In this document: positions 51,166-60,403 of the stretch, piece by piece
Position numbering within the stretch: the stretch's first letter is position 1
How the letters are laid out: the number at the start of each line of letters is the position of its first letter
NCBI GenBank assembly: GCA_038321775.1
Contig: JBBQFI010000014.1
Span: 1-64,000 of the forward strand
Direction: 5' to 3'
From: JBBQFI01 sp038321775
Lineage (GTDB): Bacteria > Verrucomicrobiota > Verrucomicrobiia > Chthoniobacterales > UBA10450
DNA length: 64,000 bases
Translations under genes and position numbers: made by a program
Notes under the pieces: generated by a model
The model's database searches: none
What the model was told of the DNA's origin: nothing
What the model saw: the letters and a program-made list of their open reading frames with translations, nothing else

Positions 51166-52929
51166 CTACAAAAGATCCGCGTAATGTTTTTGCGCGAGCG
51201 CCTGGCATCGCTCGAGAATTTCCGCCGGCGTTTCCATCTCCAACGCTTCCTGAACGAGCGCTTCACATTCGCTCGCGCTCAATCTTTGCACCGCTAATTT
51301 TACCCGTGGAACGAGCGAAGCACTGGCGCTCAATTCGTCCATCGCGAGGCCGAGCAAAAGCGGAGTGAGCACAATATCGCCCGCCATCTCACCGCAAACA
51401 CCGACCCAGATGTCGTTCGCGTGCGCCGCGTCCGCGACCATTTTCAACAAGCGCAATACCGCGGGATGTGTGGGCTGATAAAGATGCGCGATGCTTTCGT
51501 TCACGCGATCGACGGCAATGGCGTACTGAATGAGATCGTTTGTGCCGATGCTGAAAAAATCCACTTCGCGCGCGAGCGTGTCGGCAGAAATTGCGGCGCT
51601 GGGAATCTCGATCATGGCGCCGACCTGCATCTCCTCGTCGAACGGAATTCCTTCGTCGCCCAGTTCTTTTTTACATTCATCCAAAACCGCGATCGCGCGG
51701 CGCAGTTCCGCGATTCCCGAAATCATCGGGAACATGATCTTGATGTTTTTCGAAATGCTGGCCCGCAAGATTGCGCGCAACTGCACCTTAAAAATTTCCG
51801 GGTGATCGAGACAAAAGCGGATCGCGCGACAACCTAGAAAGGGGTTCAACTCATCATCAGCTTTGATTGCATCGGCGATTTTGTCGCCGCCCAGATCGAA
51901 CGTTCGGATGATAAGCGGATGAGGCGCGACACTGTCGGCAACTTTGCGATAAATTTCGTGCTGCTCATCTTCCGCAGGCATATCGGAGCGGTTGATGTAA
52001 AGAAACTCGGTGCGATAAAGTCCGATTCCTTCCGCGCCGTTTTCCGCCACCGCAACCAACTCGCTCGGTAATTCGATGTTGGCTGAAAGGACAATGTGTC
52101 TTCCATCGCTCGTGGTCGATTTCGTTTCACGAAGGCCGGCAAGCGCTGCGGCCACGCGCTCCTTTGTCGATTCGAGCTCTGTGTAGTGCCGCAGCGTCTC
52201 CTCCGTCGGATTCTGAATGAGAATCCCGTTGTAACCATCGAGCAAAACTTCGTCGCCGGTTTCGAGCTTCTCGGAAATATCGTGCAGGCCAACTACCGTC
52301 GGAATGTTGAGCGAACGCGCCATGATCGCAGTGTGCGAAGTGCGACTGCCGAGATCGGTCGCCATTCCTAAAACTCGATGCCGATCCATCGTGGCGGTAT
52401 CGGAAGGCGTCAGATTATGCGCGATGAGAATGTGCGGTTCACTCACGGCGAGGAACGGCTTCGATGCTTTGCCCTGAAGATTTCGGATGACGCGACGTGT
52501 CACGTCCTGGATATCGACTGCGCGTTCGCGCAAATACGGATCGTCGATCTTGCTCAAGGTATCGGCGTAACGTCTTGCCACTTCCTGGAAAATGTATTCC
52601 ACATTGCAGCGGTCGGATTCGAGCTTGCGCAGAACTTCATCAATCAAAGTGCGATCTTCCACCACGAGCAGATGCGCATCGAAAACGCTCGCGTCCTTCG
52701 CGCCGATTGCTTCCGCGATGTTCTGCTGCATCTCGAGAATTTGAGCGCGCGTTTGCATGAGCGCCGTCTCGAAACGCGCAATCTCCTGCGGGACGCGGCT
52801 TGGTTCGATGCCGTAGCGCGCGACATCGTCCACTTCATCACGAACGACATGCGTACGGCCGCGCGCAATGCCGGGAGCTACTCCCACTCCAGTGAAACGA
52901 AGTTCTTCTTGCACGCGCCTGTCGCTCAT
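51166..52929 (-). CDS. ptsI: Phosphoenolpyruvate-protein phosphotransferase (Enzyme I)
   Basis: 587 residues with the full EI layout: HPr-binding N-terminal part, phospho-His199 in TDLGSRTSHTAIMARSL, and the PEP-binding TIM barrel with LYRTEFLY, MFPMISG and FSIGTNDLIQYA, and the ending CGEMAGD. It passes phosphate from PEP to HPr. No sugar permease (EIIC) is in the window, and with HprK upstream this suggests a regulatory rather than transport PTS. Confidence 0.96.
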   Translation of the reverse strand: MSDRRVQEELRFTGVGVAPGIARGRTHVVRDEVDDVARYGIEPSRVPQEIARFETALMQTRAQILEMQQNIAEAIGAKDASVFDAHLLVVEDRTLIDEVLRKLESDRCNVEYIFQEVARRYADTLSKIDDPYLRERAVDIQDVTRRVIRNLQGKASKPFLAVSEPHILIAHNLTPSDTATMDRHRVLGMATDLGSRTSHTAIMARSLNIPTVVGLHDISEKLETGDEVLLDGYNGILIQNPTEETLRHYTELESTKERVAAALAGLRETKSTTSDGRHIVLSANIELPSELVAVAENGAEGIGLYRTEFLYINRSDMPAEDEQHEIYRKVADSVAPHPLIIRTFDLGGDKIADAIKADDELNPFLGCRAIRFCLDHPEIFKVQLRAILRASISKNIKIMFPMISGIAELRRAIAVLDECKKELGDEGIPFDEEMQVGAMIEIPSAAISADTLAREVDFFSIGTNDLIQYAIAVDRVNESIAHLYQPTHPAVLRLLKMVADAAHANDIWVGVCGEMAGDIVLTPLLLGLAMDELSASASLVPRVKLAVQRLSASECEALVQEALEMETPAEILERCQALAQKHYADLL

Positions 52930-52951
52930 TGGTGAGAGACTAGCGTCAATG

Positions 52952-53263
52952 TCAATCCTCGTTAAAGCCTGCTTTTATTAACTCTTCGATATCCTGCATC
53001 GCCTTGCTCGCGTCTTCGCCTTCGCAGCGAATGTGGAGCTTGGAGCCTTGTCCGGCCGCGAGCATCATCAAACCCATGATACTTTTGCCGTTCACTTCCT
53101 CGCCGTCCTTATCCACCCAGACTTCGCAACGATAACGGCTCGCAATGCGGACAAACATGGCGGCGGGACGCGCATGCAACCCGAGACGATTCACAATCGG
53201 AATATCTTTTTCTATTTTCTGGCCCTGTTCAGATCCGGTGCCTTTGCGATTCAGAAGTCCCAT
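52952..53263 (-). CDS. ptsH: Phosphocarrier protein HPr
   Basis: 103 residues: a 15-residue N-terminal extension, then the active His30 in NRLGLHARPAAMF and the regulatory Ser61 in VNGKSIMGLMML. The Ser is kept, as expected with an HprK present, so HPr can be Ser-phosphorylated. Overlaps hprK by one base (TGATG) and ends 22 nt before ptsI. Confidence 0.95.
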   Translation of the reverse strand: MGLLNRKGTGSEQGQKIEKDIPIVNRLGLHARPAAMFVRIASRYRCEVWVDKDGEEVNGKSIMGLMMLAAGQGSKLHIRCEGEDASKAMQDIEELIKAGFNED

Positions 53264-54255
53264 CAGCTCTTATCCATTAAGTCCAGCAACTTTGTATTGA
53301 ATTCCACTGCGCTGTTATGTCCCATCGCTTTTAACTTTTGATCCATCGCTGCTACTTCGATCAAGCGCGCGATATCGCGCCCTGGTCGCACCGGAATCGT
53401 GACATGCGGGACCGGCAGTTGCAGGATTTCGTAAAACTCCTGATCGAGTCCAATCCTATCCACTTCTTCCAGCTCTTGCCAGTCTTTCAATGTGACAACG
53501 AGGTCAAGACGCTTTTCCGTGCGGACTGAGCCAATGCCGAAAATTGAAATAACATTGATGATACCAATGCCGCGCACCTCCATGTGATAGCGCGTCAGAT
53601 CAGGCGCGGTCGCCATCAGTTCGCGGCCTTCCAACGATCTGATGCGCGTGACGTCATCGGAAACAAGACTGTAACCGCGCTCGATCAGACCGAGCGCGCA
53701 TTCACTTTTACCGACACCGCTCGATCCACGAATGAGCACTCCGATACCGAGAATGTCCACCATGCTGCCGAACTCCGTCACGGTTGGAGCAAAATCCAGT
53801 TCCAACGCAATCGTCGCCGCGTTGATGAACTTCATTGTAATCATCGGCGTGCGAAAAACAGCGATGCCTACTTCATCGGCGACGTCGAGCAGTTCCGGCG
53901 CAAGATGAAAACCACGCGAAGCTACCAGACACGGAATCTTTTGCTCGCAAAGAAGACGAAAGCGCTCAACGCGAAGTTTCAGAGGCAAACTTTTCAGGTA
54001 CGATTGCTCCGCCGCGCCCAGAACCTGCACACGCTTCGCCGCGAAGTAAATGTAGAAACCGGAAAGCGCGAGACCGGGACGATTGATGGTCGGTTCGCGG
54101 ATCTTACGATTAAAACCGACGCGTTTGCCTTCGAGCTTAAGTTGAAGCTTCTCCGCGTGTGCATTGTAAAAACTTTCGATCGTAACTACCGGAACGTTTT
54201 TCCGCAGATCGCTCGTCGAAGTAATTGTCTGAATGCTTGTGCTCCGATTCATCAC
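53263..54255 (-). CDS. hprK: HPr kinase/phosphorylase
   Basis: 330 residues. An N-terminal DRTGG-like domain (about 20-150) precedes the kinase domain, with Walker A GSSGVGKS (177-184) and the HprK signature EVRGIGIINV (about 226-235), plus the phosphorylase-loop segment PVRPGRDIARLIEVAA. It phosphorylates HPr on serine and removes the phosphate in response to metabolites. Gene order hpf-hprK-ptsH-ptsI. Confidence 0.96.
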   Translation of the reverse strand: MMNRSTSIQTITSTSDLRKNVPVVTIESFYNAHAEKLQLKLEGKRVGFNRKIREPTINRPGLALSGFYIYFAAKRVQVLGAAEQSYLKSLPLKLRVERFRLLCEQKIPCLVASRGFHLAPELLDVADEVGIAVFRTPMITMKFINAATIALELDFAPTVTEFGSMVDILGIGVLIRGSSGVGKSECALGLIERGYSLVSDDVTRIRSLEGRELMATAPDLTRYHMEVRGIGIINVISIFGIGSVRTEKRLDLVVTLKDWQELEEVDRIGLDQEFYEILQLPVPHVTIPVRPGRDIARLIEVAAMDQKLKAMGHNSAVEFNTKLLDLMDKS

Positions 54256-54335
54256 GCGATTTCAGATGTATCGCGGGAGCAGATAGAATTCCAGAAAGCA
54301 TTCTCTTTCTGGAGCGGTGGATTTTTAAAGGCGGC

Positions 54336-54911
54336 CTAACCGGTCGCGGGCTCGATCAATCCGAAGTCGCCGCCCTTACGTCGGTAGAGAACGTTCACCC
54401 GGGAGCTAAGCGCATTGCGGAAAACCAAAAACTGGCGGTGCGACATTTCCATCTGCAACACCGCTTCATCCACATACATCGGCTTCACCTGATAACGTTC
54501 GGTCCGCACAATCGGATGGTGCGGATGTTCCTCATCCTCGGCCGGCTCGGGATCGAGCACGTGTTCTTCGAGATGCTGCACCACATCTTTGCGTGGCCGG
54601 TGTTTGCGCATCAGCCGCGTTTTATACTTTCGCATCTGGCGCGCGACTTTGTCCGTGACCTGGTCGATCGCCGCGTACATGTCGTCGGTCTCTTCGCACG
54701 CTTCGATCGTGATGTGATTCGAACAGACCAGAACGATCTCTGCCGAATGCCGATATTTTTCGACTTCAAGAATCGCGTGGGCTTCGATGATTTTCGGATA
54801 ATCAAGATGAAGGCTCTCGATTTTTTTCGTGACGTAATCGTTGATCGCTTCGGTGACGGCGAAGTGGCGACCAGTGATTTTGACGGGCGGATGAGCGTTG
54901 GCGGTTAACAC
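54336..54911 (-). CDS. hpf: Ribosome hibernation-promoting factor, long form
   Basis: 191 residues with two parts: the S30-binding fold (VKITGRHFAVTEAINDYVTKKIESL, about 10-100) and the C-terminal dimerisation domain (RTERYQVKPMYVDEAVLQMEMSHRQFLVFRN). This is the long HPF that makes 100S ribosomes on its own. It lies between lptB and hprK, as in the proteobacterial rpoN region but without rpoN. Confidence 0.93.
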   Translation of the reverse strand: MLTANAHPPVKITGRHFAVTEAINDYVTKKIESLHLDYPKIIEAHAILEVEKYRHSAEIVLVCSNHITIEACEETDDMYAAIDQVTDKVARQMRKYKTRLMRKHRPRKDVVQHLEEHVLDPEPAEDEEHPHHPIVRTERYQVKPMYVDEAVLQMEMSHRQFLVFRNALSSRVNVLYRRKGGDFGLIEPATG

Positions 54912-54926
54912 ACGATTTCCTTTCTC

Positions 54927-55712
54927 TTACATTTGAAAACGTTCGCCGAGATAAAGCTGGCGACTGATCGGATCGTTGATCAGAAAATCTTTTGTTCCTT
55001 CGCTCTCGACGCGTCCTTCGAAGATGAGATAAGCGCGATCAACAATGGAAAGCGTCTCACGCACGTTGTGATCGGTGATCATAATGGCGAGGCCCGATTT
55101 CCGCAGATTGACGATGATCTGCTGCACATCGTAAACGGCGATCGGATCGACGCCGCTGAACGGTTCATCGAGCATGAGTAATTTCGGCTCCGTCACCAGC
55201 GAACGCGCGATGGTGAGCCGGCGTTTTTCGCCACCGCTCAAAGTCAGCGCCTGATTTTTTGCGATGCGTTCGATTCCAAATTGATGCAGCAATTGATCGC
55301 AACGATTTCGCCGTTCCGATTTGCTCATGGGCAAGGTTTCAAGAATCGCGAGGATGTTTTGTTCCACCGTCATCTTGCGAAAGATCGATTCTTCCTGGGG
55401 CAAATAACCCATGCCCAGACGCGCGCGCTTAAACATCGGATATCTCGTCACGTCGGTTCCGGAAAACGTGACGGTCCCGCTATTGGGCCTAACGAGTCCG
55501 ACAATCATGTAGAAGCTCGTCGTTTTGCCGGCGCCGTTCGGACCAAGCAATCCCACGATTTCGTTGCTGCGAACGTTGATATTGATCCCGTTCACAACCG
55601 CACGGCCGCCATAAATTTTCACGAGTTGATCCGTGACCAAAACATTTTCCGCCTTCGCCGATTGCTGCGGTGCTGGGCCTGGCGTGGTCGCCGGCAGTGT
55701 TCCGGTCGTCAT
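54927..55712 (-). CDS. lptB: LPS export ABC transporter ATPase
   Basis: 261 residues: Walker A GPNGAGKT (57-64), Q-loop LPQEESIFRKMTVEQN (LptB-specific), signature LSGGEKRRLTIARSL, Walker B LLMLDEPFSGVDPIAV. It drives LptFG-mediated LPS extraction; lptF and lptG are not in the window. It overlaps lptA by 4 nt. A reverse TCGTTAGGC word codes Leu-Val-Arg-Pro (55487). Confidence 0.95.
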   Translation of the reverse strand: MTTGTLPATTPGPAPQQSAKAENVLVTDQLVKIYGGRAVVNGININVRSNEIVGLLGPNGAGKTTSFYMIVGLVRPNSGTVTFSGTDVTRYPMFKRARLGMGYLPQEESIFRKMTVEQNILAILETLPMSKSERRNRCDQLLHQFGIERIAKNQALTLSGGEKRRLTIARSLVTEPKLLMLDEPFSGVDPIAVYDVQQIIVNLRKSGLAIMITDHNVRETLSIVDRAYLIFEGRVESEGTKDFLINDPISRQLYLGERFQM

Positions 55713-56362
55713 TTTTTGGGCGTTGCGCTGGGGGAAGCTGACGGCGAACCCGACGGAGAACCGGAGGGCGACGGTGATGGTTGCTGTCGAATTTCGGTAC
55801 GACTCGGTCCGCGCGTGGTCAGTTGGCCCTCCTGATTCAGGATCATCACCGTATCAGGACTGCTGGCAATATGCATGTTCATTCCTTGCTGCACTCGAGG
55901 GTTTCCGGTGAGCTGCACGATGCCGTCATTTGTCGTGTAAACTCCAGTATCCGCCAACCCGATCGACCGCTGCGGCGGGCCTCCATTCGGATCCGGTCGA
56001 TCGCGAACAACCCCTACATTGCCCGTGGCCACCGCCTTTTCCAGTCCCTGATTCGCTTTGCTGATGTAGGCCGTCAATTTGTCCGACTGCAAAGCGAAAC
56101 GCGGATCCCTTACCTTCACGTGGCCGAAAAATTTGCCGATATTATGGGCCGAATCGAAGAATGTTTCGTCGGCATAAATCTCGGTCGTGACCAGCTCCGT
56201 AGGATTCTTCAGATCGAACGCCGCCGGTTTTCCACTTGCTGCTTTCTCCTTCGCCGGCTTGGGGGAAGGGCTCGCCGCTTTTTCCTTCTCGGCATCCTTT
56301 GCAAGAAGTAAAGCGCTCGCCATCGCGAAAATAATTACCACTGCCGATATCCGAATTTTCAT
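55709..56362 (-). CDS. lptA: LptA/OstA-like periplasmic LPS transport protein
   Basis: 217 residues: signal peptide (KIRISAVVIIFAMASALLLA), a Lys/Pro/Ser-rich linker, then the OstA beta-jellyroll ELVTTEIYADETFFDSAHNIGKFFGHVKVRDPRFALQSDKLTAY, and a Ser-Pro-Gly tail (PSPSPSGSPSGSPSASPSAT). LptA bridges inner and outer membrane. Overlaps lptB and lptC by 4 nt each. Unusual: the disordered tail is longer than in canonical LptA. Confidence 0.85.
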   Translation of the reverse strand: MKIRISAVVIIFAMASALLLAKDAEKEKAASPSPKPAKEKAASGKPAAFDLKNPTELVTTEIYADETFFDSAHNIGKFFGHVKVRDPRFALQSDKLTAYISKANQGLEKAVATGNVGVVRDRPDPNGGPPQRSIGLADTGVYTTNDGIVQLTGNPRVQQGMNMHIASSPDTVMILNQEGQLTTRGPSRTEIRQQPSPSPSGSPSGSPSASPSATPKK

Positions 56363-56907
56363 TCGCTCCCCTTCGGCGAAAGCTGAGACTGACCTCTGAT
56401 AACCATTTTGACATTACCGACCAGCGTTCCTTGTCGCGTTGTCGTGTCGAATTTCATCGTGTCGCCGACGATATCAAAATCCGCGCGATGCACCGTGGTT
56501 TGCTGCTGTGAATTGATCACTCTCGTCTTCAAATCGAGGACTGAGCTGCTCATGTTGATTTGCAAATCCGGTTTTTGCTCCGCGGTGTAGGTGGTCATTT
56601 TCAGATCGCGCATTTCGAGATGAATGTTGTCGAGTCGTTTTGCAACCCCGGCGTCAAATCGATTACTGAGACGACCACGCAGATCGTAATCAGGTAAAAC
56701 CAAGCCTTTGGCCTCGTGGCCGATCGGAAGAGGAATGTTACTCGCGTCGTCTTTCTTTTCTTGAGCAGCCTTCGCTTCCTCCAGTTTTTTCTTGTGCTTT
56801 TTTCCCTTTCCTTCCGCCCACACCGTGTTTGAGCCAAGGGCGCAAATGAGAAGAAGAACGAAAAGAGCGCGCCCAGTGCGGACGCGACCGCTACGAAACG
56901 GTAGCAT
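56359..56907 (-). CDS. lptC: LptC-like LPS export protein
   Basis: 182 residues with an N-terminal hydrophobic export segment (ALFVLLLICALGSNTVWA) and a jellyroll half (VAKRLDNIHLEMRDLKMTTYTAEQKPDLQINM..., QGTLVGNVKMVIRG) resembling LptC/LptA. The call rests on fold pattern and position between kdsA and lptA. It overlaps kdsA by 17 nt. Confidence 0.72.
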   Translation of the reverse strand: MLPFRSGRVRTGRALFVLLLICALGSNTVWAEGKGKKHKKKLEEAKAAQEKKDDASNIPLPIGHEAKGLVLPDYDLRGRLSNRFDAGVAKRLDNIHLEMRDLKMTTYTAEQKPDLQINMSSSVLDLKTRVINSQQQTTVHRADFDIVGDTMKFDTTTRQGTLVGNVKMVIRGQSQLSPKGSE

Positions 56908-57709
56908 GGATAGCCCTTAACATGCGAAGGTGCTTCGGCAACTGCTTTAGCGGAATCTGATTCGCGCCATCCGAGAGCGCGCGCGCCGGGTTTTCGTGCA
57001 CCTCGAGAAAAATTCCATCGCAACCGGCCGCCACCGCCGCGCGCGCCAGCACTGGTGCGAGTTTGCCGTCGCCCGATGTCGCATCTCCCGCTCCACCTGG
57101 TCGCTGCACAGAATGCGTCGCGTCGAAAATCACGCGGTATCCCGACTCGCGCATCCAGTAAAGCGAACGCATGTCGGCCACGAGATTATTATAACCGAAC
57201 GTTGTTCCGCGTTCGGTGAAAAGGAACTTTTCGTTACCGAACTCGGTTAATTTCTCGGCGATGTTCCGCACGTCCCACGGCGCGAGAAATTGGCCTTTCT
57301 TCACGTTGATAGGCCGGCCTGTTTCCGCCGCCGCTTTTAACAGATCTGTTTGGCGGCAGAGGAACGCCGGGATTTGCAGCAAATCGATTTTTTCGCCGGC
57401 GATCTCCGCTTCCTCGGGCGAATGCACATCCGTTGTCACCGGAATTTTAAATTCCTTTCCGATTGCAGCGAGCATTTCGCAGCCTTCGCGCACACCAATT
57501 CCACGATAAGAGCGCACCGATGTCCGATTCGCTTTGTCGTAGGAAGCTTTGAAGATGAACGGCACGGATTCTTGGGCGCAAATCTCCGAAATACGCTGCG
57601 CCATTCGCCTAACGAACCGTTCCGACTCGATCACGCAAGGACCGAGAATAAACGCGAGTTCCTTTCCGCCGATCGAGACGTCTTGAATTTTAAGCGGCTT
57701 AGACTTCAC
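56891..57709 (-). CDS. kdsA: 3-deoxy-8-phosphooctulonate synthase (Kdo-8-phosphate synthase)
   Basis: 272 residues from the GTG at 57709, the normal length; a TTG at 57745 would start in a repeat. Motifs: LGPCVIESERF, FKASYDKANRTSVRSYRG, VTTDVHSPEEA, PAFLCRQTDLL and FDATHSVQRPGG. It condenses PEP with arabinose-5-phosphate to make Kdo-8-P for LPS. First gene of the lpt-hpf-pts operon. A reverse TCGTTAGGC word codes Phe-Val-Arg-Arg (57607). Confidence 0.95.
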   Translation of the reverse strand: MKSKPLKIQDVSIGGKELAFILGPCVIESERFVRRMAQRISEICAQESVPFIFKASYDKANRTSVRSYRGIGVREGCEMLAAIGKEFKIPVTTDVHSPEEAEIAGEKIDLLQIPAFLCRQTDLLKAAAETGRPINVKKGQFLAPWDVRNIAEKLTEFGNEKFLFTERGTTFGYNNLVADMRSLYWMRESGYRVIFDATHSVQRPGGAGDATSGDGKLAPVLARAAVAAGCDGIFLEVHENPARALSDGANQIPLKQLPKHLRMLRAIHATVS

Positions 57710-57718
57710 GATAATAAA

Positions 57719-57780
57719 TTGTAGGGAGGCTGTATCAGCCGCCAATCTTTTATAAGGCGTTTCATAGAAACGCCCTACAA
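57719..57780. repeat. Small palindromic element upstream of kdsA
   Basis: 62 nt with ends TTGTAGGG and CCCTACAA. Inside are GGCTGTATCAGCC and GGCGTTTCATAGAAACGCC, each a short hairpin. It lies between the kdsA start and the stop of the next gene. Confidence 0.55.
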
Positions 57781-58488
57781 TTTTTGTGCCTTCGTAAAAT
57801 CAAAAATCGCAAACGGCGCATACAGCACGGCGAAAAAGAAAAACGCGACCAGATTCATCTGCAAAATGTAGAGCGGTCGCCAGTCCGACAACAAACTCAA
57901 GAGCGATGCCGCCTCCGGTTTGTGCAAAAGAAAACCGTAATTCACGCCGGTTATCTGATCGAGCGCGAGCGCGACGACCAAATAAACCTCCGACCAAAAA
58001 AGTGTTCGCCAGACAGAAGCAAGAACGGGCCGAAATCTTCGGCTCAACATCAAATAGATAATGCCGATTACGATCGCACCGTGATCGAGAAAAAAGGAAA
58101 AGAAGCGAAAATCTGGAAAACCAAATTGCAGATTGGGCGTGATGATCGCCTGCATGCTTCCGCCAATTCCCCAAAAATATGCGACTTCGAGCCACAGCTC
58201 GCGTTTCTCTTTTAGGAGCGCGACAAGAACAGCAACCATCGTCCAATCGCAGAGCTGCATGGGCAACATTTCGCGCCAATTACCGTAACCATGCTGCCAG
58301 CGGTAGCCGACGTAACCGATGTAATTGCCAATCAGCAATGTCGCCAAAGAAAAACGGACGAAGCGATCAAGCGCGACGGATTTCGTGCGACGAAAAGCGA
58401 TCGCAAAAACGACCGGGATAAAGAGCGTAAGAAAAATCGCGCACAGATGTGCCGCACCAAATTGTTGCAATGGCGGCGCCTCGTTCAT
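57775..58488 (-). CDS. TIGR02206 (YwaF-like) integral membrane protein
   Basis: 237 residues with about seven helices. Signatures NWREMLPMQLCDWTMV and TPNLQFGFPDFRFFSFFLDHGAIV match the TIGR02206 family of unknown function. Its last codons run into the palindromic element. Confidence 0.85.
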   Translation of the reverse strand: MNEAPPLQQFGAAHLCAIFLTLFIPVVFAIAFRRTKSVALDRFVRFSLATLLIGNYIGYVGYRWQHGYGNWREMLPMQLCDWTMVAVLVALLKEKRELWLEVAYFWGIGGSMQAIITPNLQFGFPDFRFFSFFLDHGAIVIGIIYLMLSRRFRPVLASVWRTLFWSEVYLVVALALDQITGVNYGFLLHKPEAASLLSLLSDWRPLYILQMNLVAFFFFAVLYAPFAIFDFTKAQKL

Positions 58489-58509
58489 CGCTCGCGCAAA
58501 CTTTCCGCG

Positions 58510-59337
58510 TTAACGAATAACCCAGAGATTGCACGGGATCACATCGGTGACCCAGGCAATTGCTGCCGGCAATTTTTTCTCCGTGCCAGTTTGTGGCAAC
58601 ACCGGTACCGCCAGCAAATCCGCCTCGACCGCTTGCACAAAATCGGACGCGGCATAAGCGGTATTTCCACGCACGCAGCGCGCTTCGATCGGAACTTCGG
58701 TCTGACCCGCAGCAAGAATGAATTGCTCCAGCGCGGCTTCTTCCTCTGCGAGCGTCCGCGCCGGCTCGGGGGAAGCTGACGTCTTTGATCGGCGCGAGGC
58801 ACGCGCTTCATCAAACGTCGTATAAACTCGAATCGCGTAGAGACGCTCGCATTTTTCGCGCTGAGCGAGCTGGAGCACCATGTGAAATGCTCGTTGTCCG
58901 TGCTCCGAGTAATCCGCCATGAACACGATCTTCTTCATCGGCTTGGGCTCGATTTCCGGATGAACGAAAAGCATGACCGAACACTCCGCATCACGCACGA
59001 GGCGGCGGGCGACGTTGCCCAGAAACGGCCGCAAAATCACTTCCTTCTCCAGCGCGCCCGCGACAATAAGATCGACGTTATTATCAGCAGCTGCGCGCAG
59101 AATCGCCGTGGCTGGTTCGCCTTCCTGGCAATAGATGTTCGACTCTGTGGGAAGATCGAGCTGCGCTAAAGCGTCGCCAAACTTCTTCTTCGTCTCTTCA
59201 CTGCACGGGCCGACATAGATCAAATTCAGCTTCGCATCGAGACGATCGCGAATTCGTTTTGCTTCCGCGAGAACTTGCAGAAAGCGAGGAGAAAAAGTGC
59301 TGGCAACAGCGATGGAGCGGTGAAATTGCTCGGCCAT
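58510..59337 (-). CDS. Tandem universal stress protein
   Basis: 275 residues from the ATG at 59337 (MAEQFHRSIAVAS). Two UspA folds: IAVASTFSPRFLQVLAEAKRI to RDAECSVMLFV, and KKIVFMADYSEHGQRAFHMVLQLA to VITDVIPCNLWVI. The ATP-binding G-x2-G-x9-G loop is only partly kept. A soluble stress or dormancy protein; divergent from coaD. Confidence 0.85.
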   Translation of the reverse strand: MAEQFHRSIAVASTFSPRFLQVLAEAKRIRDRLDAKLNLIYVGPCSEETKKKFGDALAQLDLPTESNIYCQEGEPATAILRAAADNNVDLIVAGALEKEVILRPFLGNVARRLVRDAECSVMLFVHPEIEPKPMKKIVFMADYSEHGQRAFHMVLQLAQREKCERLYAIRVYTTFDEARASRRSKTSASPEPARTLAEEEAALEQFILAAGQTEVPIEARCVRGNTAYAASDFVQAVEADLLAVPVLPQTGTEKKLPAAIAWVTDVIPCNLWVIR

Positions 59338-59434
59338 GGAATAACGATCTAACTTCCAGATTCGACCGGTGAAGGCAAATCGCTCACAACGATGTCGCTT
59401 TTCATTTTCTTTTTCCTCTGCAATTTTGCGGGAC

Positions 59435-59914
59435 ATGCGGCGCGCCATCTATCCCGGCAGTTTCGATCCCGTAACGAATGGACATCTCGACGTCATCGAG
59501 CGGGCTCGCAAACTTTTCGACGAAGTCATCGTCGCCGTCGCGCACAACGATCAGAAAGATCCGCTCTTCACTTTGGAGGAGCGGCTCGAGCTCTTGCAAA
59601 AGGCCATCGGCGATCGCGATCACGTGAAGATCGCGCCGCTTGACGGTCTTCTGGTCGAATTTGCCGTGGCGCGCGAAGCGGTCGCGGTTGTTCGCGGTTT
59701 GCGCGCGGTTTCGGACTTTGAGTTTGAATTTCAAATGGCGCTCATGAACCGAAAGCTCGAGGCAAAAGTGGAGACAATTTTTCTGATGCCGAAAGAGGAA
59801 TACACGTATCTGAGCTCGCGCATCGTGAAGGAGATCGCGAGATTGGGCGGCGATGTCGGTAAATTTGTGCCCGACTGCGTGATGACGGCATTCGCAAAAA
59901 AGCTTGAGAAATGA
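59435..59914 (+). CDS. coaD: Phosphopantetheine adenylyltransferase
   Basis: 159 residues from the ATG at 59435 (MRRAIYPGSFDPVTNGHLDV), containing the TNGHLD nucleotide motif, VRGLRAVSDFEFEFQMALMNR and the closing YLSSRIVKEIARLGGDV. Fourth step of CoA synthesis. Coupled by 4-nt overlap to the DUF177 gene. Confidence 0.97.
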   Translation: MRRAIYPGSFDPVTNGHLDVIERARKLFDEVIVAVAHNDQKDPLFTLEERLELLQKAIGDRDHVKIAPLDGLLVEFAVAREAVAVVRGLRAVSDFEFEFQMALMNRKLEAKVETIFLMPKEEYTYLSSRIVKEIARLGGDVGKFVPDCVMTAFAKKLEK

Positions 59915-60357
59915 AAATTCATCTCAAACAAATTTCCGAATCGGGGTTGCATCTTGACGGGGAAGAAGAATGTCCGATTCCGGAATTGGCGAAAGACGGA
60001 ATCCGATGCATCGGTCCGTTGCATTACAATTTGGACCTTGGCATTTCCGAAGGAGCGCTTTGGGCAAATGGCACCTTGAAACAAGCGATCGAAGTGAGCT
60101 GCGTCTCGTGTCTGGAAAAATTTGTGCACGAAATCAACGTGCCGGCATTTGCCCTGCATACGGAATTGCACGGGCCGGAAACGGTCGATCTCACACCCTT
60201 CATCCGCGAAGATATTTTGCTGAATGTGCCGGCTTATCCGCACTGCGACCGCGAAGGCGATCGGGTCTGCAAAGCGCCTCGCACCGAAACGACCGCGGAG
60301 CCTGCGAAACGGAAACCCGACTGGAGCGCGCTTGATAAATTGAAGGTCAAAGAGTAA
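59911..60357 (+). CDS. DUF177 (YceD-like) protein
   Basis: 148 residues; LKQAIEVSCVSCLEKFVHEI carries the CxxC pair, followed by DLTPFIREDILLNVPAYPHC. DUF177 genes usually precede rpmF, as here; the family is implicated in 23S rRNA accumulation (bacteria and plastids). Confidence 0.9.
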   Translation: MKIHLKQISESGLHLDGEEECPIPELAKDGIRCIGPLHYNLDLGISEGALWANGTLKQAIEVSCVSCLEKFVHEINVPAFALHTELHGPETVDLTPFIREDILLNVPAYPHCDREGDRVCKAPRTETTAEPAKRKPDWSALDKLKVKE

Positions 60358-60403
60358 CGACAGGTTGTTTTTTTCCGATTTCCTGCTTTCCTGATCCGCT
60401 CGT

